The position numbers and the translations under genes are program-made. 64,000 nucleotides of DNA from Fimbriimonadaceae bacterium (GTDB taxonomy: Bacteria; Armatimonadota; Fimbriimonadia; Fimbriimonadales; Fimbriimonadaceae): the NCBI GenBank assembly GCA_022843485.1, contig JALHNM010000005.1, forward strand, positions 124,001 to 188,000. Reading direction: 5' to 3'. This document shows positions 58,453-64,000 of the stretch, one piece after another (position 1 is the first letter of the stretch; each line of letters opens with the position of its first letter). A model generated the notes under the pieces. The model did no database searches. It was not told the origin of the DNA and worked only from the letters and a program-made list of their open reading frames with translations.

Positions 58453-59291
58453 CGCCCGATCTCCGTGCGCACGTCCCAGAGCTCCGGGAAGAGTCGGATG
58501 TCGATGGCCTTCCGCAGGAACGGCACTCCCGAACTCCCGCCGGTCCCAGTCTTAAACCCGATGATCCGCTCGACCGTCTTCATGTGCCGGAACCGCCACA
58601 TGGCGAACTGCTCCTCGACGTCCACGAGCTTCTCGCACATCTCATAGGCGTCCCAAGCGTCGTGCGGGTGGTCGTAGACCTGCTTGAAGACGGCCACCAC
58701 CCCCGGGTGCCCCTCGTACGGCTCGGACCAGTCCCGGTCGGCCCGCTCCGGCGGGACCGGATAGCCCCGGCGGGCGAGGAGCCGGAGGAACTCGTCGTAA
58801 AGGCTCGGGGCCGCGAGCGTGGCCTCCAACTCGGCCAGCACCTCCGGCTTGTGGCGGAAGACCCGCGTCGACGAGGCGTCCTTGTTCCCAAGCAGGAACT
58901 CGACGAGCCGGTACTGGTGCGATTGGAACCCGCTCGCCGGGCCGAGCACGTGGCGGAACTCCATGTACTCGGTCGGCGTGAGCGTCGCGAGGACCGCCCA
59001 CTGCTCGAACAGCATCCGTTGCACGTGCTTCACCCGCGCGAGGATCTTGAAGGTCGGCTCGAGCGAGTCGGACTGGACGAAGCCGATCGCCGCCCGGAGT
59101 TCGTGGACGACCAGCTTGAGCCACAGCTCGGACGTTTGGTGCTGGACGATGAAGAGGGTCTCGTCGTGGTGCGGGGGGTCCGAGAGCGGCCGCTGGCACG
59201 AGAGGAGCTGATCCAGCATCAGGTAGCCGGAGTAGTCCAGCCGGTCCGCGAGGTCGGTGTGTATCGACCCTTCCATCGGCCGAGGGCCCAT
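58449..59291 (-). CDS. kynA: Tryptophan 2,3-dioxygenase
   Basis: This 280-residue haem enzyme opens the tryptophan indole ring to N-formylkynurenine. Signatures are [43 protein letters not shown] (active-site His and Arg region), [25 protein letters not shown], and [23 protein letters not shown] with the proximal haem His. Length is typical. The ATG has TAAGAT 7 nt upstream, a leaderless pattern. It heads the kynA-kynU pair. Confidence 0.95.
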   Translation of the reverse strand: MGPRPMEGSIHTDLADRLDYSGYLMLDQLLSCQRPLSDPPHHDETLFIVQHQTSELWLKLVVHELRAAIGFVQSDSLEPTFKILARVKHVQRMLFEQWAVLATLTPTEYMEFRHVLGPASGFQSHQYRLVEFLLGNKDASSTRVFRHKPEVLAELEATLAAPSLYDEFLRLLARRGYPVPPERADRDWSEPYEGHPGVVAVFKQVYDHPHDAWDAYEMCEKLVDVEEQFAMWRFRHMKTVERIIGFKTGTGGSSGVPFLRKAIDIRLFPELWDVRTEIGR

Positions 59292-59298
59292 GCGCTCG

Positions 59299-59304
59299 AT
59301 CTTA
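59299..59304 (-). promoter_or_regulatory. -10-like TAAGAT of kynA
   Basis: TAAGAT on the reverse strand ends 7 nt before the ATG at 59291. Confidence 0.5.
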
Positions 59305-59332
59305 CCGCCCCACCCTTGGCGGCCCGCGGATG

Positions 59333-59338
59333 TACAAT
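59333..59338 (+). promoter_or_regulatory. -10-like TACAAT of tRNA-Gln
   Basis: TACAAT lies 8 nt upstream of the mature tRNA 5' end, the normal distance for a bacterial tRNA promoter. The -35 is not clear. Confidence 0.5.
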
Positions 59339-59346
59339 CGGTCCGT

Positions 59347-59420
59347 TGGCGGATCGTCTAATGGTAGGACCACGGTTTTTGGTGCCGTTTGTCTAGGTTC
59401 GAATCCTAGTCCGCCAGCCA
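59347..59420 (+). tRNA. tRNA-Gln, anticodon UUG
   Basis: A complete cloverleaf. The acceptor TGGCGGA (59347-59353) pairs with TCCGCCA, then discriminator G and an encoded CCA (59418-59420). The anticodon stem ACGGT/GCCGT holds a 7-base loop TTTTGGT with TTG at positions 34-36. The T arm is CTAGG/CCTAG with TTCGAAT loop. The U1-A72 pair is typical of glutamine tRNAs. Confidence 0.95.
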
Positions 59421-59538
59421 GCCCGTTCCCTGGCATTTTCCCTGGTGAGAGTCGGGTTCCAACTAGCGTATCATGGGGAGGTCGGCGTGCGTCTAACGAC
59501 CGCCGGCGGAACTCTTCGCCCAGAGAGAGTCAGTGACC

Positions 59539-61164
59539 ATGAAGCACTCCCTTGCGCTCGCAGGCCTCGCCCTGCTCTCGTCCACCGCGTACGCCCAGAC
59601 GCTCAGCATCTCGCTCTTCGCGGGCGGCTTTACTCAGCCCGTCGGGATCTACCAGGATCCCACCAACCCGAACGTCCAGTTCGTCGTCCAACAGGGCGGA
59701 ACGATCAGGGTCGTCCAGAACGGCGTGGTCCTCCCGACCCCGTTCCTCACCAGGTCCGTGCTCACAGGGTCCGAGCGAGGGCTCCTCGGCCTCGCGTTCG
59801 CCCCCGATTACGCCACGAGTGGCCACTTCTACATCAATTACACTCGATCCGGGCCGTTCATGCAGCTCTCGCGCTACACCCGGTCCTCGAACCCACTCGT
59901 CGCTGACCCGGCTAGCGAGCTTCGAATCCTCCAGACGAGCCGGCCGTTTTCGAACCATAACGCGGGTGTCGTCGCCTTCGGCCCCGACAACCTTCTCTAC
60001 TTCCCCACCGGTGACGGGGGCAGCGGCAACGACCCCGGCAACCGATCCCAGACGGCGACGACACTCCTCGGCAAGATGCTCCGCATCGACCCGAGCGGCG
60101 ACGACTTCCCCGCCGACCCCGACCGCAACTACCGCATTCCCGCCGACAACCCGTTCGTCGATGGCCAACCGATCACGGCCCTTCCCGAAATCTGGTCGTT
60201 CGGCCTTCGGAACCCGTGGAAGATCAGCTTCGACGACCCCGCGCTCCTCGGCACCGGTGCCATGTTGATCGCCGACGTCGGCCAGGGCGCCTTCGAAGAG
60301 GTGAGCTACGAACCGGCCAACCGCGGCGGCAGGAACTACGGCTGGCGCGTGTTCGAGGGCTTCCAGAGCATCATCGGCGGCAACCTCGCCTACCAGCCGC
60401 ACCAGCCCCCGATCTTCGCCTACAACCGGAGCTTCGGCGCCTCCATCACTGGCGGCTTCGTCTACCGGGGCCTCCAACTCGGGCCCGAGTTTTTCGGCCG
60501 GTACTTCTTCGGTGACTTCGTGCTCGGGACGGTCTACTCGGTCGCCCTCACGATCGACCCTGTCACTGGGGAGGCGACGTCGAGCGACTTCCGGAACCAC
60601 ACCCCGGACTTCGGCGGCGTGCTCGGCAACGTCTCCTCGTTCGGAGTCGACCCCGAGGGCGAGATGTTCGTTGTGGACTACGGCGGATCGATCTACCGTA
60701 TGAACCGGCCGGACACGACTTGGCTCACGGGCACCGCTCGAGAGCAGGGCATCTTCACCGGGGGCCAGGTACGGTCGCTCGTCCTCTCGGACAACCGGAC
60801 GCTCGACGTCACCCCGTTCGGTGCCTTCGCCGACCCGAACCGGCCGACTCGGATCAACGTGAAGGGCCGGACGAACGTGGCGAACCGAACGACGCTCACT
60901 CTCGCGGTCCAGGCTCGGGTCAATCAGGCCGTCTCGGTGCCGACCCGCATCGAGCTGCGCAACTGGGCGACCAACCAGTTCGTCCAGGTCACGACCGGGA
61001 ACTTGACCGGCACGTTCACGACGCTCAACGCGACCGCCCCGGCCGCCGACTTCGTCTCGGCGAACGGCGAGATCGAGATGCGCGTGGCCACGACGTACAG
61101 CGGCCCGCTCGTCCAGTCTCGCTTCGGCATCTCCTACGACCGGGTGACCTTCAGCGTCCAGTAA
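59539..61164 (+). CDS. PQQ-dependent sugar dehydrogenase-like secreted protein (GSDH/Yli family)
   Basis: This is a protein of about 541 residues with a signal peptide (MKHSLALAGLALLSSTAYAQ). It has a six-bladed beta-propeller with family segments: GFTQPVGIYQDPTNPNVQFVVQQGGTIRVV, GLLGLAFAPDY (active-site region), NHNAGVVAFGPDNLLYFPTGDGGSGNDPGNRSQ, GKMLRIDP, EIWSFGLRNPWKISFD and NYGWRVFEG. These match soluble glucose dehydrogenase/Yli-type proteins that bind PQQ and calcium. A C-terminal beta domain (about 400-541) is extra. AGAGAG upstream supports the ATG at 59539. It probably oxidises periplasmic sugars or has a sugar-binding role. Confidence 0.88.
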   Translation: MKHSLALAGLALLSSTAYAQTLSISLFAGGFTQPVGIYQDPTNPNVQFVVQQGGTIRVVQNGVVLPTPFLTRSVLTGSERGLLGLAFAPDYATSGHFYINYTRSGPFMQLSRYTRSSNPLVADPASELRILQTSRPFSNHNAGVVAFGPDNLLYFPTGDGGSGNDPGNRSQTATTLLGKMLRIDPSGDDFPADPDRNYRIPADNPFVDGQPITALPEIWSFGLRNPWKISFDDPALLGTGAMLIADVGQGAFEEVSYEPANRGGRNYGWRVFEGFQSIIGGNLAYQPHQPPIFAYNRSFGASITGGFVYRGLQLGPEFFGRYFFGDFVLGTVYSVALTIDPVTGEATSSDFRNHTPDFGGVLGNVSSFGVDPEGEMFVVDYGGSIYRMNRPDTTWLTGTAREQGIFTGGQVRSLVLSDNRTLDVTPFGAFADPNRPTRINVKGRTNVANRTTLTLAVQARVNQAVSVPTRIELRNWATNQFVQVTTGNLTGTFTTLNATAPAADFVSANGEIEMRVATTYSGPLVQSRFGISYDRVTFSVQ

Positions 61165-61176
61165 GCGCACCCGCCT

Positions 61177-61206
61177 CCGGGCTCGGGGCCGTTCCCCCGA
61201 GCCCGG
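61177..61206. terminator. 12-bp stem hairpin after the dehydrogenase gene
   Basis: CCGGGCTCGGGG (61177-61188) pairs with CCCCGAGCCCGG (61195-61206) around a 6-nt loop, 13 nt past the stop and before the grpE promoter. Confidence 0.65.
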
Positions 61207-61227
61207 CCCCCCCCTTCGCCGGGTAGG

Positions 61228-61233
61228 TACCCT
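61228..61233 (+). promoter_or_regulatory. -10-like TACCCT before grpE
   Basis: TACCCT ends 10 nt before the GTG at 61244 (19 nt before the alternative ATG). No CIRCE-like operator was found near it, unlike groL and groS. Confidence 0.35.
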
Positions 61234-61243
61234 CCTCGCCGAA

Positions 61244-61825
61244 GTGGAACACATGGACACGACGACCGTGAACGAGGCCGACCCGTGCGACGCCTCCGGC
61301 CCGGCCGCCGAACAGGCCGTGGTCGAGAGCCCCGACGCCGCTGGGGGCCCGCCGAACGACCCGCGCGACGGCCAGATCGCCGCCCTCACCGCCGAGCGCG
61401 ACGCCCTTCGCGAGCAGCTCCTCAGAGTCATGGCCGAGGCCCAGAACGTCCAGAAGCGACTTCGGGCCCAGGCCGAGGAGGATCGAAAGTTCGCCGCCCT
61501 CCCGCTCGTCGAGCAGCTCGTCCCCGTCCTCGACAACCTCGACCGGAGCTTGGAGGCGGCCGAGGCCGGGGCGAGCCTAGAGAAGCTGCTCGAAGGCGTC
61601 CGAGGCGTCGAGCGTCAGCTTCGCAGGGCCCTGGAGGCGGTCTCCGTAGTCCGCGTCGCGTCTGTCGGCCACCCGTTCGACCCCGACGTGCACGAGGCCC
61701 TCGCCGAGCTCCCCACCCTCGACCACCCCGAGGACACCGTGACGGACGAGATCGAGGCCGGCTACACGATGCACGGCCGCGTGGTGCGACCGGCCCGGGT
61801 TCGGGTGGCCAAGAGGCCGTCGTGA
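61244..61825 (+). CDS. grpE: Nucleotide exchange factor GrpE
   Basis: This protein has 193 residues from the GTG (or 190 from the ATG at 61253). After a disordered acidic N-terminus comes the long coiled coil (AALTAERDALREQLLRVMAEAQNVQKRLRAQAEEDRKFAALPLVEQLVPVLDNLDRSLEAA). The C-terminal beta-wing has GHPFDPDVHEALAELPT and EIEAGYTMHGRVVRPARVRVA. It releases ADP from DnaK; dnaK and dnaJ are not next to it in the window. The stop overlaps the glmM GTG start by 3 bp, an unusual operon pairing. Confidence 0.95.
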   Translation: MEHMDTTTVNEADPCDASGPAAEQAVVESPDAAGGPPNDPRDGQIAALTAERDALREQLLRVMAEAQNVQKRLRAQAEEDRKFAALPLVEQLVPVLDNLDRSLEAAEAGASLEKLLEGVRGVERQLRRALEAVSVVRVASVGHPFDPDVHEALAELPTLDHPEDTVTDEIEAGYTMHGRVVRPARVRVAKRPS

Positions 61826-63201
61826 AGAGGCTCTTCGGGACGGACGGTGTGCGAGGGGTCGCGAACGAGACGCTGACCCCGGAGCTCGCGTTCCAGATCG
61901 GCCGTGCGGCGGCGATGTGGGCGCGAGGGCAGGGCTTGCCCCGCCGGGTCGCGATCGGGAGGGACACCCGCCGTAGCGGGCCCATGATCGGGGCCGCCCT
62001 GGCGAGCGGGGTCTGTTCCGCTGGGGCCGAGGCACTGGTGCTCGGCGTCGTGCCGACGGGGGCGGTCAGCGCGATCGTTCGAGGTGCCGAGTTCGCGCTC
62101 GGGGCGGTCGTCTCGGCGAGCCACAACCCGGCCCCGGACAACGGGATCAAGCTCATGGCGGCCGACGGTCGCAAACTCTCCACCGAGGCCGAACAGTGGG
62201 TCGAGGCGAACCTCGAGACCATCCCCGACCCCCGGCCGACGGGCGCCGAGGTCGGGCGGCTCGTCCAAGACCGAAGCGAGGTCACGGGCTACACGGACTG
62301 GCTCGCGTCCCTCGTGCCTGAGGGTCTGGAAGGCTTGACTGTAGCCGTCGACGCGGGCAACGGGGCCGCCTATGAGCTCGCGCCCGCCCTGTTCGAGCGG
62401 CTCGGGGCCCGGGTCGTCGCCGTCGGCACCGACCCGGACGGGATGAACATCAACGCCGAGGGCGGGGCCACCAAGCCCGACACGATCCAGCGGGTGACGC
62501 AAGAGACTGGGGCGACCATCGGGGTGGCGTTCGACGGGGACGCCGACCGGGCCGTCTTTAGCGACGCCCAAGGGCGGCTCATCAACGGCGACCGGACGAT
62601 GGCGATCTGGTGCGCCCATTGGCGCCGCCACGGCCGCCTCGACCCCGCCCTCGTCGTCGGCACGGTCATGACGAACGGCGGTTTCGAGCGGTACATGCGC
62701 GAGAGCGGGGTCGAAGTCGAGCGGACCGACGTCGGGGACAAGTACGTGAGCGCCCGGTTGACCGAGCGAGGCGGACGGATCGGCGGCGAACAGTCCGGCC
62801 ACATCATCTTCCCGGACCACCTGCCGACGGGCGACGGTCTGGTGACCGCGCTCGAAGTGCTGCGTGTACTCAAGCGGGACGGACGGACGGCGGAGGACTG
62901 CTTCGGCGACTACGAGTCGTGGCCCCAGCTCCTCGTCAACGTGGCGGTGGGGTCGAAGGAGGGTTGGCAAGAGCGGCCCGGCCTGGCGGGGGCCCTCTCC
63001 GAGGCCGAGTCCGCCCTCGCCGGGCGGGGGCGGCTCAACGTTCGGCCGAGCGGCACCCAACCGATGATGCGGGTCATGGTCGAGGCGGACGACGAGGCCC
63101 TACGAGACCGGGTCGCCGACTCGGTGGTTGCGGCGATGATCGGAGACTTAGGCGGCGAGGTCTACAGCCGCGTGGACCTGACCTATGCTCTGGGCGATTG
63201 A
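61822..63201 (+). CDS. glmM: Phosphoglucosamine mutase
   Basis: This 459-residue enzyme converts glucosamine-6-phosphate to glucosamine-1-phosphate for peptidoglycan precursors. It has the N-terminal KRLFGTDGVRGVANETLTPELAF, the phosphoserine loop VSASHNPAPDNGIKLM with active S100, the Mg site VAFDGDADRAVFSD, the sugar-binding GGRIGGEQSGHIIF, and the C-terminal phosphate-binding NVRPSGTQPMMRVMVEA. The GTG at 61822 is the start (normal N-terminus, overlap with grpE). The 3' end overlaps coaX by 17 bp. Confidence 0.97.
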   Translation: MKRLFGTDGVRGVANETLTPELAFQIGRAAAMWARGQGLPRRVAIGRDTRRSGPMIGAALASGVCSAGAEALVLGVVPTGAVSAIVRGAEFALGAVVSASHNPAPDNGIKLMAADGRKLSTEAEQWVEANLETIPDPRPTGAEVGRLVQDRSEVTGYTDWLASLVPEGLEGLTVAVDAGNGAAYELAPALFERLGARVVAVGTDPDGMNINAEGGATKPDTIQRVTQETGATIGVAFDGDADRAVFSDAQGRLINGDRTMAIWCAHWRRHGRLDPALVVGTVMTNGGFERYMRESGVEVERTDVGDKYVSARLTERGGRIGGEQSGHIIFPDHLPTGDGLVTALEVLRVLKRDGRTAEDCFGDYESWPQLLVNVAVGSKEGWQERPGLAGALSEAESALAGRGRLNVRPSGTQPMMRVMVEADDEALRDRVADSVVAAMIGDLGGEVYSRVDLTYALGD

Positions 63202-63952
63202 CGTCGGGAACACCCACACCGTAGTCGGGCGGCACGACGGGTCGTCTTGGCACGCGGTGTGGCGCCTAGAGACGGGGCGGGGCACCGAGGACGAGCTAGC
63301 GGCGACCCTCGCCCCGCTTTGCGGTATGGCCGGGCTCGAGTTCCGAGGCGAGGGGATGGTCATCGCCTCCGTCGTCCCGACGGCCGAAGAGTCCTGGCGA
63401 CGGCTCGCGGAGGAGTGGCTCCGGGTGCCCTATCGGTTTCTCCGGACCGGGTCACAAGTCGGCCTCGAGGTCACTTACGACCCACCGCACGCGGTGGGGG
63501 CGGACCGGATCGCGAACGCCCTGGCCGCCATCGCGGCCTACGGGACGCCGGTCATCGTCGTCGATTTCGGCACGGCGACCACCTTCGACACGATCGACGC
63601 GGAGGGCCGGTACCTGGGAGGAGCTATCATGCCGGGGATTCAGCTGTCCGTCGACGCGCTCTCACGGCACACCGCGAAGCTACCCACGATCGCGCTCCGA
63701 GCCCCAGAGAGGGCGATCGGACGAACGACGGTGGCGGCCCTCGAGTCGGGGGTCGTGCTCGGCTATGCCGGAGGGGTCGAGGCAGTGGCCAGCCGGATCA
63801 AGGGCGAACTCGGGGGCAGCGCACGTGTCATCGCGACGGGCGGGCTCGGGTCGGTCTTCCATGGCCTTTGCCCTGTGATCGAGGCTTACGACGCGAACCT
63901 GACGCTCGAAGGGCTCCGGCTCGCATGGCCCCTGCTGATGGCTCACTCGTAG
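63185..63952 (+). CDS. coaX: Type III pantothenate kinase
   Basis: This 255-residue kinase phosphorylates pantothenate, the first step of coenzyme A synthesis. The CoaX signatures are present: LWAIDVGNTHTVVG at 2-15 (phosphate loop), YDPPHAVGADRIANALAA, VVDFGTATTFDTID, GGAIMPGIQLSVDAL and VIATGGLGSVF. It begins inside the glmM gene (17-bp overlap), so grpE, glmM and coaX form one unit. No other CoA gene is in the window. Confidence 0.96.
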   Translation: MLWAIDVGNTHTVVGRHDGSSWHAVWRLETGRGTEDELAATLAPLCGMAGLEFRGEGMVIASVVPTAEESWRRLAEEWLRVPYRFLRTGSQVGLEVTYDPPHAVGADRIANALAAIAAYGTPVIVVDFGTATTFDTIDAEGRYLGGAIMPGIQLSVDALSRHTAKLPTIALRAPERAIGRTTVAALESGVVLGYAGGVEAVASRIKGELGGSARVIATGGLGSVFHGLCPVIEAYDANLTLEGLRLAWPLLMAHS

Positions 63953-64000
63953 GGCGGGCGGGCGCTCGCGCTCGCGAGGGCTCGGAGGGCATCGGCGAAC
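63943..64000 (-). CDS. Possible C-terminus of a convergent gene (partial)
   Basis: On the reverse strand a frame enters from the right edge and reads FADALRALASASARPPYE before a TGA at 63943-63945, overlapping the end of coaX by 10 bp. Convergent genes with touching stops are common here, so it may be real, but only 18 residues are visible and no family can be named. Confidence 0.3.
   Translation of the reverse strand, partial: FADALRALASASARPPYE

Noticed and set aside
61164-61243. CIRCE-like operator upstream of grpE
   Set aside because: No 9-N9-9 repeat with TGGCA/TGCCA arms is present; the inverted repeat there is a GC-rich terminator-type hairpin.

Overview
The window is about 64 kb of high-GC bacterial chromosome, densely packed with genes on both strands. 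Several traits suggest Armatimonadota, probably close to Fimbriimonadales: two prepilin-like proteins with the [13 protein letters not shown] leader, three secreted proteins with PEP-CTERM sorting tails, an RNHCP-domain protein, and a housekeeping set typical of a free-living heterotroph. This placement is inference from gene content; there is no rRNA here. No insertion sequence or CRISPR array was seen. There is one tRNA, tRNA-Gln(UUG).

Layout. 1-1.5 kb: a truncated RRM protein, a decayed four-helix-bundle gene and a methyltransferase. 1.6-5.7 kb: groL and groS lie apart, separated by a divergent phosphonate gene pair (FAD oxidoreductase and phosphonatase-like hydrolase). Each chaperonin gene has two CIRCE-like operators. 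5.7-12.6 kb: a pseudopilin, a secreted cluster (PEP-CTERM protein, metzincin-like protease, unknown) and gcvT. 12.8-16.8 kb: a sigma-region-4-like protein, then zinc-ribbon/TPR, TPR and PilZ genes. 16.8-21.6 kb: a five-gene overlapping operon (UbiA-type prenyltransferase, degenerate aldo/keto reductase, small membrane protein, amine oxidase, amidohydrolase). 21.7-29.9 kb: small unknowns, a DapA-like protein lacking its active site, a methyltransferase, a metallophosphoesterase, an RNHCP protein with an in-frame TGA upstream, a YHS lipoprotein and an aminotransferase. 30-38.4 kb: a half-length carB followed by membrane protein, alpha-2-macroglobulin and VanW genes overlapping by 4 bp. 38.5-43.4 kb: a six-gene Mu-like capsid cassette (protease, decoration, major capsid, small membrane protein, connector, closure), bounded by terminator hairpins and flanked by two PEP-CTERM genes. 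43.6-50.4 kb: a large unknown protein, ppdK, an AcuC-type deacetylase and small secreted proteins. 50.4-57.1 kb: a pseudopilin and an alpha-glucan cluster (GH13, LacI regulator, GH31). 57.2-59.3 kb: kynU and kynA. 59.3-64 kb: tRNA-Gln, a PQQ-type sugar dehydrogenase, then grpE-glmM-coaX.

Expression signals. Many first genes of transcription units have a TANNNT -10-like hexamer only about 4-11 nt before the start codon and no clear Shine-Dalgarno, which suggests widespread leaderless transcripts. Genes inside operons often overlap by 4 bp (ATGA or GTGA). Convergent genes tend to share GC-rich bidirectional hairpins.
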